Source of the DNA: Proteles cristata cristata
Lineage: Eukaryota > Chordata > Mammalia > Carnivora > Hyaenidae
NCBI GenBank assembly: GCA_017311185.1
Contig: JAESUZ010004534.1
Location: 2,689,501 to 2,753,500 of the forward strand
DNA length: 64,000 nucleotides
Reading direction: 5' to 3'
A model generated the notes under the pieces. That model had not been told where the DNA came from. It ran no database searches and was given only the letters and a program-made list of their open reading frames with translations. Within the stretch, counting starts at the first letter, position 1, and each line of letters begins with the position of its first letter. Shown here piece after piece: positions 46,179-57,805 of this stretch. A program made the position numbers and the translations under genes.

Positions 46179-46586
46179 ACAAATAAATGGGAGGTATTAA
46201 TTAATTAGTAAATTTTAAAATGAGTGACTTTAAAAGGAGTTTTGGTTCAAAACAGTGACTATAGCAGGTTTGTGAACTCAGTTCTTCCAGGAACACACCA
46301 AAACCATATATGGAGCAATTCTCTCTGGAAAAAAAACATCTAAAAACTTAGCTGAGTGACATCTAAACACTGAGTAAATGATTAAACAAAAAGTGCACAT
46401 CAAAATGGGTAGGAAAGGCTGAGACACAATCTTGCCATAAATCCCACCTTCAATACAATAACACAAACCAGGAAGGGAACTCACAACTTATACTTTCTGC
46501 CTGAGAAGCGAAGGGTTTGTATACCATAACCTGTTCCCCGACTTTTAAGACCTGTTATCCCTTCTTCCACTCTCCCCAATTTAAAT
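46179..46586. other. Unassigned sequence
   Basis: No repeat or gene recognised. Confidence 0.4.
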
Positions 46587-46600
46587 TTAGAATACTGTAG

Positions 46601-46838
46601 GGTGCCTGGGTGGTTTAGTCAGTTAAGCGTCTGACTTCAGTTCAGGTCATGATCTCACAGTTTGTGAGTTTGAATCCTGCGCCTTGCTTTGTGCTGATGG
46701 CTTGGAGCCTGGAGCATGCTTCGAATTCTGTGTCTCCCTCTCTCTCTCTCAGCCCCTCCCTTGCTCACACTGTCTTTCTCTCTCTCTTTCTCTCTCTCTC
46801 AAAAATAAATAAACATAAAAAAACTTTTTAAAAAAAAA
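46601..46838 (+). mobile_element. CAN-SINE, plus strand, expanded CT tract
   Basis: Head 'ggtgcctgggtggtttagtcagttaagcgtc'. Flanks 'aatactgtag' (46591-46600) and 'gatactgtag' (46844-46853). The CT-rich region is long and interrupted. The tail is 'caaaaataaataaacat'. Confidence 0.95.
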
Positions 46839-47019
46839 TTCAGGATACTGTAGACTCCTTGATCACTGTTACTACTTCTAAACTTTGTTCCTCTACCATC
46901 ACATACTTTTCATATGACATTGGCATAATGTCAATTGGTCCTAGAAGTCTCTACTAACTTCTGAGTTAGTTAATTACATATCTTTCTCGCACACTTGAAG
47001 GACTTTATGTTTACCATCA

Positions 47020-47190
47020 CTTCTGCACTTAAAAGGCTGCTTAATAATTGTCCATTCACTTGTATGACTCCTCCATCTGTCTCTCAGTGATTTGAGGATT
47101 AGGACTGTCTTCTTTGTATTCTTGACACATAACATACTTCCTGAGTTGAAACACTAAAGAAACTCATAAATATTCGCTAAGTGACTGAAT
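47020..47190 (+). mobile_element. Probable L2 3' end, plus strand
   Basis: 'gatttgaggattaggactgtcttctttgtattcttgacacataacat' and 'aaatattcgctaagtgactgaat' fit the L2 end ('gagggcagggactgtgtctt..tgtatcc..ggcacatag..aaatatttgttgaatgaat'), with decay. Confidence 0.55.
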
Positions 47191-47193
47191 CAC

Positions 47194-47286
47194 CTGCACC
47201 ACTGTCCTCCCCTTCTCATCACAGGTGACAACATTCAGGACAAGCTGTCCCAAATCATGGCACCTTGGCATATTTAATACTTCAAG
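47194..47286 (-). other. Candidate exon-like segment, 93 bp, minus strand
   Basis: On the minus strand a pyrimidine-rich tract (ctgtcatttctccaattctttcag) precedes 93 bases that are open in only one frame. That frame is 31 whole codons (starting LEVLNMPRCHDLGQLVL) and ends CAG before GTGATT. The pieces look like a splice acceptor, a phase 0-0 exon and a donor. The donor overlaps what seems to be an L2 end, and the plus strand of the same stretch also shows splice-like signals. No protein family is recognised and no matching neighbour exon is seen. It may equally be part of an old LTR. Weak candidate only. Confidence 0.2.
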
Positions 47287-48479
47287 CTGAAAGAATTGGA
47301 GAAATGACAGGTGCAGGATTTTCTGACCTTTCCTGAAGCAGGTCACAGACCCCCAAGTGAGGGGTGGCCTCCCTACACCAAGAGGAAGGGAATGTCCTTA
47401 TCTCTAAAGACTTGGAAACACAAAAGCAATCTGAATGAACAGTTCTCACAGTTTCTCCCAGAAATGCATTAAGCTCATGCTCTTTTCTGTCTAATCATAT
47501 TTTTTCCATGACTCTTCATCAAGCTTAGCACAAAAACACTCAGGCTTAACCACTTCTTCAGTTCTTCATTTCTTCATCAAGGCTCCAATGTAACAGGAAA
47601 CTTCTATTAAATAAAGGTATGTGCTTTTCTCTTGTTAACCCAGGGCCTCCCCACTTAAAAAGGTAAAGGAAAAAGATATTTTTCTCCCCTGCATAGGAAT
47701 TCTCAAATTTCTCTCCTTCCTCAGGAACATTAGTGCCTGAGTATCAACCCTTTTTACTTCATCCATTCTCTCTTGACTTTGCCTTTACAAAACATCTTTT
47801 CTTACCTGGATTTATTCAATTCTCTCCTAATTTCCACTTCCTTTTTTCTCCAAAGCACCCAGCTCTGTGCTGTGAATTTAAGAGGCACTCAAGGAATACA
47901 TATGTGAATGAGCAGAGTAGCTCACAGGATCCCAGTCTCATAGACAGCCTCCAACACTCTGGAGCTGATCTGAGTCTGTTGCACACCTTAGTAAATCATT
48001 AATGCTACCATGAATGAAAGTCTCTTAAAGAGGTGGAATTTTTTAATTGAATACCCACTTTCTTTCTTCTCTCTTCCTATCCCCTTTTCCTTTGGGGGAT
48101 TTCCAGAGAGCTAAGCAAACAATAGCCAAGTCCCATTGTGATTAGAAACAGCACTGATGCACAATTATAAACTTTATGGTTCTACTTTCTTTGTGTCTTC
48201 AGAAAGCTTCATTTAGTCATAACATGTGCTGGATCTTATTATTTGTTCAATTTTTCATCTCTTCATATCATTATCATGGTTCACTGTATGGTGACCATAG
48301 CAAATACTTCAATATGCCAGTGAAGTTGGCTTGTTTTCTCTGATATGTGAGTGGAAGTCAAACTGTCAATTTCCAGCTATAAGCATCACATGTTTCTGTT
48401 TGCCCCTTTGAAATTATGATACCCTTCATGAGAAGAAAATGCCTCAGCTAACCATTGACCTTACAACAAAAGATCTTTG
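47287..48479. other. Unassigned sequence, possibly an old LTR in part
   Basis: 47340-47620 ends in 'ttaaataaaggtatgtgc' and reads like degenerate LTR sequence, but I cannot name one. An 89-codon plus frame (47733-48002) shows no signature. Confidence 0.35.
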
Positions 48480-48650
48480 AAACAGACCTGCCTGAACTCA
48501 GCCCACAGCCTGAGACAGACCCACACTACCTGACCAGCAAAGCAAGGAACAAGAAATAACTCACTGTTATTTTAAGCCACTGAAATTTAGGGTTTGTTTG
48601 TTATGATGCATTACTGCTATAGGAATCTGTGTGATACACAGTGTTTGGTG
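48480..48650 (+). mobile_element. MLT1-type LTR 3' end, plus strand
   Basis: 'ctgcctgaactcagcccacagcc' followed by 'ttattttaagccactgaaatttagggtttgtttgttatgatgcattactgctatagg' is the typical 3' end ('gttttaagccactaagttttggggtggtttgttacacagcaat'). Confidence 0.6.
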
Positions 48651-49579
48651 TGTATTCTCTAAATCTCTAGTTTATAAACCATTGGCTTTAGGCAGTGAAA
48701 ACAGGATAAGGAGGGCAGAATCCTGTTTGTAAAGCACATTTTCAATCTAATAAAGGTTTTGGAAATATCTCAAATTGAAGTGGTCCATATTTTACAATTC
48801 ACTAGGATTTTATGATGCTGTGGATTGCTTATTGTGCTATTTACCAGGGTTGGTATTGATCATTCTCTTCATTAGTTGAAGTGACTAAGGTTCTATCTGC
48901 CATCTTTCTCTTCCTGAATGCATTTATTCATAATCATTATTATAGCCTTTTTATGTGGATGCTCAGCTAAAATGATACCTATAAGCTTCATACATTACAT
49001 CTTCCATGTTCAAGTCAGGCTTTTAAAGATTTGTTAAGAGCCATAAAGAATATTATTAGCATTAAAAAAAAGATGACATATAATGATAAATTGAACACAG
49101 AAAAATGCCCATATTTTCAGGCAAAGGAGGTATAGAATAAAGTACTAAAAATACTTTGAGGTTAAAAAAAGGTTTAAGATCCTAATCCCTGACATTAAGT
49201 CTGCACCTTTTTCCTTTACTTATTTTTTATTCCAAGACCAATATAGATTCAGATTACACATAAATTTAGAACTCAGGTAGCTTGGGGATTAAGGAGCAGA
49301 TGGGAAACTCAGAGTCCAAAATTGGAATCCTTACTCAGCTTTTGATTTATTGTATGATACTTAAATATTGTACTTTCATCTCTACAATGAGTTGGTTTGG
49401 CAAAACATTACAGTCAGCAATGTTTAAGATATTTTGGAGATAACCTATTTAGGGTGTTTTTAGATATCTCAGATAGCTGAAAAAACTCTCAAATATTGAA
49501 TATAGTTCTTTACTTCAATTTATTATTTAAACATAAAATAGGAAAAATTGAATGGCTGATTTTATACGATGTATTAAAT
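48651..49579. other. Unassigned sequence
   Basis: No repeat or gene recognised. Confidence 0.4.
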
Positions 49580-49830
49580 CATAGTAAAAAGAACCCAAAT
49601 TTTAGAAGCAGTCATGGATTTCTTCTAACTTCAAGGCTGAATAATATTTGGTAAGCTACTCAACCATTTCAAGCCTTGGTTTCTTCATTTGAAAAATACA
49701 ACAAAAGTACCTGAGGATTTTTGTGAAAATGGAAGTAGAAGTATATGTACATCATATAAAAACAGCAGGGCTGGCATAATTAGAGTCCAACAAATGAAAA
49801 CTATTATTTGTTAGTAGCAGAGTTAAATCA
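49580..49830 (-). mobile_element. MIR relic, minus strand
   Basis: 'ttggtaagctactcaaccatttcaagccttggtttcttcatttgaaaaatacaac' and 'acctgaggatttttgtgaaaatgg' are the complement of the MIR core region. Confidence 0.75.
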
Positions 49831-50224
49831 CAGGACAATAAGTCCAAATTTGAAGTTTTAAGTTTTATAAGAAATGAGGCTACTTAAAGAGGTAAATAGG
49901 ATTTATGTGGCTCTGGAATGACTGTTCTCACATAATTCTTGAGTTTATCTTTGTGACACTTGGAAAACAGGAGGGGAGACAGTCAGGGGGGACTTATTTG
50001 AAATACCTTCTTAAACAATCAAGAAGAACAAAAATAAATAAAACACATAGGGTCTCCAAATCCAAATGCTGTACAAATATTGGTGGCATTACAAACCACT
50101 TACCAGGATCATTTGGCTTTTTAACAATCACCCCTTATTCAACCACATGCACCAAGCTCAGTTCAACCTTGCATAGAAGAATCTTCTTTACCAAATTGAA
50201 AGCACAGTAATCTTTTTTATAATA

Positions 50225-50580
50225 CCAATAATTATAACTATCAATATTGAGTACCTGATCTGTACAATACTATCTACCTGACATATATTTAGATGTCCCA
50301 ACCATGCTGAAGGATTGCTGGAATTCCAATTTTTTTTTGGCTAAGCATGGAGCCCAATGTGGGGCTTGAACTCATGACCCTGAGATCAAGACCTGAGCTG
50401 AGATCAAGAGTAGGACACATAACCAACTGAGCCACACTGGAATTTCAATTTCAAAGATAAAGAAATGGGCCATATCACAAAGGGCAAAGACTTCCTAGTT
50501 TCACATGGCAAATAAGAAACAGAGCAGGGATAAAAATCCAAGTTTGTCTGACTCCCAAGTTCATGTTTGTTCCATGAGGC
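50225..50580 (+). mobile_element. MIR, plus strand, split by an old SINE
   Basis: 'taccaataattataactatcaatattgagtacctgatctgtacaatactatctacctgacatatattt' is the MIR 5' half. After the SINE, 'aaagataaagaaatgggccatatcac..', 'ttcacatggcaaataagaaacagagcagggataaaaatcc' and 'gtctgactcccaagttcatgtttgttccatgaggc' complete it. Confidence 0.82.
50333..50436 (-). mobile_element. Old-type carnivore SINE fragment, minus strand
   Basis: Only the tRNA-like half is present: 'ggagcccaatgtggggcttgaactcatgaccctgagatcaagacctgagctgagatcaagagtagg'. The 'gctgagatcaagagt' wording is of older, caniform-shared SINEs. Flanks 'ctggaattccaatt' (50319-50332) and 'ctggaatttcaatt' (50437-50450), 13 of 14, show it inserted already truncated. 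Confidence 0.88.
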
Positions 50581-50584
50581 TTTG

Positions 50585-50785
50585 ATTTAATGGTAAAGTC
50601 ACAGCATGCTAGGGTTTGCGGGTGGAAGGAAGCTGAGATCTTATCTACTCCAACCCTGCTTTTTATAGATGAAGAAACTGAATTACAGATCAGAAGAACC
50701 AAATGACTAATACAAGTTCACAAAACAGGAAGAGATCAAACCAAGGTTAGAATTCTTCCCACAGTATTCTTCTACATTCTTCAGT
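50585..50785 (+). mobile_element. MIR/MIR3-like relic, plus strand
   Basis: 'tctactccaaccctgctttttatagatgaagaaactgaattacagatcagaagaaccaaatgac' is the core of this old SINE type, lying directly after the MIR at 50225-50580. Confidence 0.65.
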
Positions 50786-51719
50786 AAAATTCTACTGTAA
50801 AGAAACACATTAGCATGCTAAATCATGCTGTTTTCATGACTCCCAGGCATCAGCCATCTCCTTTCAACCTCCCTCAACCACATCACACCACACCACACCA
50901 CACCACACACACACACACAGAGAAAGAATATAGAAGTAATGGGACTCTGCTACTTCCAGGTTATCCCACTAAAACCTTGTGAAAAAGCCAAAACTTGGCT
51001 ATAAAATTTTCATACAGTACTGCTATGAATATTTTTTGAAAAACTGAAATTACTTATTCAGTGGACTGTGACAAAATTCCAGGCAGTTACCACAGTTTTT
51101 ATAAACCCCTGCTTAGAAGACAGAAGGATGAGTTTAATGAGGTGCAAAGAGTCAATCTATACTTCTCATCTCAAATACATGTTATTGTAAGGAAGCAGAG
51201 AGCTGAGTGGGTGGAAAGCACTGAGTGGGTGGAAAGCACATTGTTGAAGGGAAAAGATCCAGCCTCCATCAGGTTTCCTTTATCATACAGAAAGTCAGAT
51301 TGCATGGGTTTCACCAAGTGTAATGATCCTGGTGACTGTTCCCATTCACAATCACCTCTTGCAAACTGAAGCATGGTTTCTGACGTCATGCTGACTGCTT
51401 TGATCTACTAATATAACTCTAAGGTTGTGCTCTCAGGCAAAGGGCCAATGTGGAGGGTTTTTTTTTTTTTCTTGGTAATCATACTGCCCTGGATACATCA
51501 TTTTACAAAGTAACAACCAAGGTCAAAAGCATTGCCTCCATGCTGAGTCATAACAAAACACATTTTTAAGATTGCTTGAGTCTGACTTCGTAACACTTCA
51601 TTGTTGATTTCCATGAGGCATATTCTTCATTCTTCTACTGTGTCCAATTCAACTTTTTCAGGAACTTTTGCACATGATGACTCCGTTTAATTTTGTTCTG
51701 TTTCACTTTAGTTGCTAGT
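50786..51719. other. Unassigned sequence with small tandem repeats
   Basis: Contains an (ACCAC)n/(CA)n run at 50879-50919 and an exact 18-bp tandem duplication at 51204-51239. No gene or transposon recognised. Confidence 0.5.
51204..51239. repeat. Exact 18-bp tandem duplication
   Basis: 'tgagtgggtggaaagcac' occurs at 51204-51221 and again at 51222-51239 without a difference, implying a recent duplication. Confidence 0.97.
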
Positions 51720-52127
51720 TTCTATGGATTGAATGTTTGTGTACCTCCTCACATCCCTCCAAATTCATATGTTGAAACCCTAATCCCCTATGGGATGGTA
51801 GTTGGCAGTGGGGCCTTTGGGAGGTGATTAGAGTTAGATTTGGTCATTAAGGTGAGGCCCTCATGATAGGTTTACTCACCTTATAAAAAGAGGAAGAGAT
51901 AAAAGACCCCACTCTGTCTCCCTATGGTCACACATTGAGAAAAGGCCACATGAGGACAAAGCAAGAAGGGGGCCATCTCTATCAGGAAGAGAGCTCTCAC
52001 CAGACACTGAATCTGTCAGCATTTTGATCTTGGACATTCAGCCTCCAGAACAGTGAGATATAAATTTCTGTGGTTTATACTACTAGTCTGTGGTATTTTG
52101 TTATAACACCCTGAGCAGACAAAGATA
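51720..52127 (+). mobile_element. ERVL-MaLR LTR (MLT1-like), plus strand
   Basis: 'tatggattgaatgtttgtgtacctc', 'aattcatatgttgaaaccctaatccc', 'ggggcctttgggaggtgattag', 'ccttataaaaagagg', 'cacatgaggacaaagcaagaagg', 'cagcctccagaacagtgagatataaatttctgtgg' and 'ggtattttgttataacaccctgagcagac' give the full LTR in order. Solitary, no coding part. Confidence 0.9.
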
Positions 52128-53399
52128 CTCATCAAACATGCAAAAGATAAAATCAAAAAGTATTCCAAATTCTAGATTGTTATTGAGTATAATTTTTCAA
52201 GATTAGGAAATAATTTCCAGGCATAAAGAATCCAATGGAATATTTTAACCCTGTGGGGATATGAGTGCCATTATTCCATGCATAACAATGTGGGATCCTA
52301 AGAATCCCTTTGCCCTGGCTTATGGCAATGGTTAAGTGATACAGAGTGCACAGTGAGTTCTGTACAGGTTCAGACACAGTTTTCCGGTCACATGACAGTT
52401 CCAAGAAGGCTCAATTAACTAGGTTCTTTAAATGAAGGCTACAAAGGAAGGAGGATAAGACTTCTGCTTTTTTGAATGATGTTTCAAAAGGCATTTTTTC
52501 CCCCAACAGGATAAGCACATCACCATGAATTCTAGACTCTAAGACCCAAACACTGAGTGAATTAAAACAAAGGATACATGAAAAAGCAGCTCCAATGGTA
52601 AGGTCTTGTGGCATCTTCAAATGAATTTGTTCTGAATAATACATCAAGTATCTATGAACTCACATCTTAACCTATTTTTTAAGGATACATTGTAAAGTGC
52701 AAAGCATCAAGAAAAGCAGTGATGTTCCCCAAAGTTTCAAGAGGCTGGTTATTTAAAAAAAATTTTCAAACATTTTCAGACGAGTACAGAGGAGAATTCC
52801 TGAACTCTTGGTTGCGCATCATACGAACTTTCTTGTTTTCAGATCTCTGAAGTTCAAAGACATGTCTGTGCCAGGAGTACCACAGCTGAGATAGCCACAC
52901 AGAGTGTCTCTGAGAGAATTATACTGAGAAGTAAGTATATAAGGGAAGGAACAAAGGCATATTCAATTGACAGACTACAAGTCCTAAAATATACACACCC
53001 CCACCAGTCCCTTCTATGCAATGTTAAAGACATGTCCAGTATTATAACTGTGGATATGTGGAAAGAGCTCTTTGTTGTTTGAAGAAAGATATTTGCTAGT
53101 CATAAAAGAATCAAAAGCTTTTATGGATTCTAATTTGGAAAATGGTAGCTCAGAATACAAAAAGCTAAAGGGACTTTAGTCCTTGATTTGACAGAGATTT
53201 ATAAAGCTCCATAAAATGGTCTGGGTATACAGAAATATATATGCTTAAGGAAGTATGCAATATCAAATGAAATTATTTTTAACATTATAAGAAGACTTAG
53301 TATCTAATAAAGATGTAGTTGTTAATAAGAGTCTCTTTTGAGCATCCCTTCAAAAGATGCAAATCTTAAAAAAAAAGTTTTTCTTAAGAGGTCCTTTGC
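52128..53399. other. Unassigned sequence
   Basis: No repeat or gene recognised in about 1.3 kb. Minus frames at 52180-52404 and 52411-52647 show no signature. Confidence 0.4.
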
Positions 53400-53559
53400 C
53401 TGTCAGTAAACGCTTACTTCACAAAGTACTCCTTATATGCTCCTAGTCTCCTATTTTTTATTATAGTTGTCTGAGGGTAAAACTAGACTGTGAACTCCTT
53501 GAGTGAACAGAATGGGTCTTAGACACCTCTCTCCCTAGTGCACACAATACACGGTTATT
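53400..53559 (+). mobile_element. Probable L2 3' end fragment, plus strand
   Basis: 'agactgtgaactccttgagtgaacagaatgggtctt' and 'ctccctagtgcacacaatacacgg' follow the L2 3' end, and the SINE after it interrupts the final A/T-rich repeats. Confidence 0.6.
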
Positions 53560-53579
53560 AACATTTATTAAACCTTAAA

Positions 53580-53781
53580 TTTATTTATTTATTTATTTAC
53601 TTACTTACTTACTTAGAGAGAATGCAATCTGGAGAGGGGCAGAGAGAGACTGTTAATGAGAGAGGCTCCACGCTGTCAGTGCAGAGCCCAACATGAGGCT
53701 CAAACTCATGAACTGTGAGATTACGACCAAAGGCAAAATCAGGAGTCAGATGCTTAACCAACTGAGCCACCCAAGTGCCCC
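53580..53781 (-). mobile_element. CAN-SINE, minus strand, with tetranucleotide tail
   Basis: Flanks 'aacatttattaaaccttaaa' (53560-53579) and 'aacatttgctaaactttaaa' (53782-53801), 17 of 20. The tail has become (TTTA)n(CTTA)n at 53580-53616, a small microsatellite. Confidence 0.94.
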
Positions 53782-53801
53782 AACATTTGCTAAACTTTAA
53801 A

Positions 53802-54399
53802 AACTACTCCCACATCACAAAGTCTGTGAAAAATATCAATAGATCCTTTGATTTTATTCTTATACTATCAAAAGCAATCACAAATTGAGTCTACAGAGCT
53901 CATGAAATGGGTAATGCCATGAAAGGGGCCAAGATTCATTTTTAGGCACTTATAATTTTATAATTCTTCCCAAGAATTGTTGAATGCTCCAAAATACCTC
54001 TGTTTTATTGATTTGAAGTGACAGATTAGGGGTAATTGCACATGAGGACCTCTATATACAATAATTCCCAGGGACATAATTTTTATTACATTCTGTCCAT
54101 GTGGTACTAAGTGCCTGGACAGAGTGAGCACAGATGACAGTGATTTAGAGGTACCATGAAAATAAATCCCTGTAATTTCCCAGAGTCTCTATCAAATCAC
54201 AACTCATAGATACCCAAGTTGGCCTCCTACCTCCTCAGAAAACAATTTTCAATTGGTGATATTTGGAATACACCAATGGAATTGGAATACACCTGTGGAA
54301 AATGAAATATGATCAAAGCAATGGAAGCAGATGCAAATATTATATTTCTAATCTGTAAACTGGCAAACTTTCTCTTATTTCTTCTTATCCTCATGGCTG
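53802..54399. other. Unassigned sequence
   Basis: No repeat or gene recognised. Confidence 0.4.
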
Positions 54400-54605
54400 T
54401 ATATAATAATAACTTCTAATATTCCCTTAGAACTAGAAATTTAGCAAGTGCTCTAATATATATCATTCCACATGACCTTCACAACAATCTTGGGAGGTAA
54501 GTAGGGCAGCATTTTCAAATGAAAAATGGATGTCAGGGGAAGGAGAGAAATTAATCCAATGACAAATTCTGATTGCAGAGCAAATGTCCCTGTCAGTACA
54601 TCATT
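54400..54605 (+). mobile_element. MIR relic, plus strand
   Basis: 'atatatcattccacatgaccttcacaacaatcttgggaggtaagtagggcagcattttcaaatg' and 'gagagaaattaatccaatgac' follow the MIR centre and core. Confidence 0.75.
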
Positions 54606-54804
54606 TGTTGTCCTGGAGCTAGTCTTTGGGCACCTCAGTTGCTTCAGCATTCCTCAAGAGTTTAGTGATAAGAACAAATTGTATGTCTGTGACCAAAGAA
54701 GCAGGTGTGGAATCCTCTGATTCTGATAAGTGCAAAGATTTGTTAGTTATATCATTGTTCTGCTCATTTTCAGGTGGCTTTGTTTATGTTTTGTTTTGTT
54801 CTGT

Positions 54805-55470
54805 TTTTAAGTTTTTATTTAACTTCTAGTTACTTAAGATGTAATGTTAGTTTCAGTAGTAGAATGTAGTGATTCATCACTTACATATAATACCAAGTGC
54901 TCACCCCAACAAGTGCCCTCCTTAATACCTATCGGCTGTTTAATCCATTCCCTGTCCACCTCCCCTTTCACAACCCAAGCCTGTTCTCTATATTTAAGAG
55001 TCTCTTATAGTTTGCCTCAATTTGTTTTCCCCCCTTCCCCTATGTTCATCTATTTTGTTTCTTAAATTCCTCATATGAGTGAAATCATATGGTATTTGCT
55101 TTTCTCTGACTGACTTATTTCACTTAGCATAATATTCCCTAGCTCCCCAGGTCATTGCAAATGGCAAGATTTCATTCTTTTTTATGACTGAGTAATATTC
55201 CATTGTATATACCACATTTTCTTTATCCATTCATCAGTTGATGGACATTTGGGCTCTTTCCATAGTTTGTCTACTGTTAATAATGCTACTATAAATATTG
55301 GGGCACATGTACCCCTTAAAATCAGTATTTTTGCATCCTTTGAGTACAGTAGTTCTATTTTAACTTGTTGAGGAAACTCCATACTGTTTTCCAGAGTGGC
55401 TGCACAAGTTTGCATTCCCACCAGCAGTGTAAGAGGGTTCCCCTTTCTCCACATCCTCACCCTGTTTCCT
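54805..55470 (-). mobile_element. Old L1 3' end, minus strand
   Basis: The complement of an L1 3' UTR ('tagttacttaagatgtaatgttag', 'caacaagtgccctcctta') and ORF2 C-terminus ('gactgagtaatattccattgtatataccac', 'gatggacatttgggctctttccatag', 'ccatactgttttccagagtggctgcac'), truncated near 55470. An interrupted frame (55182-55487) still shows IVALLTVDKLWKEPKCPSTD on the minus strand. Confidence 0.92.
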
Positions 55471-57619
55471 GTGCTGTTAACTTTCACATGCCTCTGTTAT
55501 TAACTATGATGAGTCTTGCACCTTAAAGCTAAATAGAATTCTGTTCCTAAAAAGTGCAGGTTAATGATAAGAAACAGTGGTGGAATAAGGCACTATCAGG
55601 TGTTCCCATATATCAGTAACTGCTGCTAACAAGCCTAACTGCAAAGAACATTACAGTCAAAAGTTCTGCTAAGCCCACTCAAACAAAGCAAGAGATGAGT
55701 GATAAAACCTGATGTGTGCCCACCCCTGGTTAAAGGCTACAAAGCAGTTAAGTTCTATTAGTGAAATTTTTGGCATCAGCAAAAAAAGCAGCTGAAATCC
55801 TCAAATAGTTTGGATAGGGGCTAGAATGCATCTGGATATCACTGAAATCACCACTACATCTGTACTTCATTGAATCTCTTCACCTTTATTTTATGTACCA
55901 CTAGGAAAGAGAGTAGGGAGTAGGGAGCAAATGCTGCCAGTTAAACAGTAGCAGCCCGTCTGTTGTCAGAGCCATCACAATTTAGAGATGATAAAATGTA
56001 AGGGAAAATTGTGTGTCTTAGAATCAATGAAACTTGTTAAGTTTCCCAGTATAACAGATTTGAGTCTGTCTCTGACCTCTCCTCCCCAAGATCCGGGAAC
56101 TCTATTTGCCATTCCAGCTTCTGGATAAAACAAGACCTTAGCTACATCTGTTTCTATGAAACCACTACTATTGATTTCTATATTGCTTTTTCCCTGGAGA
56201 AACTTATCCGCCCCCCACCCCCTGCTTTCTTTCTTTTTCCCCCTTGTTCTCAATTATTACAAACTCCCTTACAGATATCACATTGCATTCTTTAAACAAA
56301 GAAGATGTTCTCTAACAATAAAATAAATAATATATGTGTCATTTTAAGTTACATATTTTAACCTCTTTAAATACTTTTGAGAAGTTTTTTAAATAGCTGC
56401 AAAAATATTTAAGAGTATAGATAATATATTTTTAATTTTGAGTGTGATAAACCAGCTGTGATTCAGAAATATGGGTTGCTCCTTAGAACCTTCTGTAAAT
56501 CCTCAGAAGTGTCATACACAGAACTTAAAAGTGCAATACAGAAAATTCACTCTACTGAGAATGTCCACATTATTGATTTCACCCAATTCAGATTTTGTGC
56601 ATGATGAATGATCAGAGTATCATTATTAAGTACCTTAAAAAGCAAGGGAAAGTATTTATTAATTACCTTCTATTGCATCTGTGGCTGTTACTTGGTAAGG
56701 AAAAAATTGAGTATGATAAAGATAAGAAACAAAAAAGGAAAAGGAGGAGAGCAAGAGAAGAAACAGAAGAGAGAAAAAGAAAAAAGAAAGGAAAAAAGGA
56801 AAGTAGAAGAATATAAGAGAAATGAGAGAAAATTAAGAGAAAAGATTATTTTGATAAAACAAATGATAGATTTTCCTAGAACTTTCATTTTCCAGGGTTT
56901 GCAACTCTACTTTTATATAACAAAAGAACTTTACAGTGCATATATTTGAAATGTCCACTAGATTGTCGACAGAGGCTGTCTTCTCATCTGTGTGTGCCCT
57001 CAGCACTATGCACATGGCAGTGGTCGAGCTCATCGGTGATGACTCATTGATAAGTGCATACATTTTATGTTAGGCTTATTTATTATTTATGAAAAATCTG
57101 TTAAATGTTTGTTTAGTCATTACTGGGGGTTATTCATTTAGTGTTTTTTAAAATATTCATGAACATTTTTGTTTCTGAAAATAAGCGTAAAATAGAAAAA
57201 CAGGCAGAGAACATTTGAAGAGAGAAGAAAAAATATAAATGAGCTCTAAACTATAGGAGGATGAAGTGAATCTGAAGGAATCAGTTGTCACAATGTGCAA
57301 AGAAAGATATCAAGTCAATTATTGAAAGCTTTATTCTGAAAAGGAGTTCAGTATAAGCTGATGTGAAACCAGAGAAATGAAAAGTACTTGAGAAAATAAA
57401 TAAGCTGAAGGAAAAATAAAGGAACTAATATCGGTGAAGTTGATACTGGAATAATTTTTAAAATCTAAGAATTCCAGACCTGGATGGGCTCATGTCTCTG
57501 ATCAAACTTTTCATCTTTAGAAAAGAAAATAAACTGCTTGGTATCCCTGGTGCCTCCAGATATTCTGCATCTAGGGGTTTGTGGCCCCTACATCAGCACA
57601 GTGTCACTGAAGAACTGAG
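55471..57619. other. Unassigned sequence including a polypurine tract
   Basis: 2.1 kb with no transposon I can name. The only marked feature is the A/G-rich strand at 56722-56850. Lysine-rich plus frames there (56595-56949) are products of that composition. Confidence 0.45.
56722..56850 (+). repeat. Polypurine (A/G-rich) tract
   Basis: Almost all purine for about 130 bases, with 38 consecutive purines at 56765-56802. Such strands can form triplex (H-DNA) if mirror-symmetric. Mirror symmetry here is only partial. Confidence 0.9.
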
Positions 57620-57805
57620 AAGCATCTAGATCACAGCTTTCCAAATGTTAATATGTGTACAAACCATGGGGATATTTTTAAAATTCAGATTCTGATTCAG
57701 TAGGTCTGATATAGAACCTGAGACTGCATTTCTAACAAGCTGCCATGGATGGCTGAGGCTACTGGTCCCTGGACCACACTTTAAGTAACAAAGTCTATAA
57801 CAGTG
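57620..57805 (-). mobile_element. MER20-like hAT element, minus strand
   Basis: 'cagctttccaaatgttaatatgtgtacaaacc', 'attcagattctgattcagtaggtctg', 'tgcatttctaacaagctgcc', 'ggctactggtccctggaccacactttaagtaac' is the complement of MER20, end to end. Confidence 0.82.

Noticed and set aside
56595..56949. Lysine/arginine-rich frames of 73 and 113 codons.
   Set aside because: The charge comes from the polypurine tract; overlapping frames look alike, and no domain is visible.
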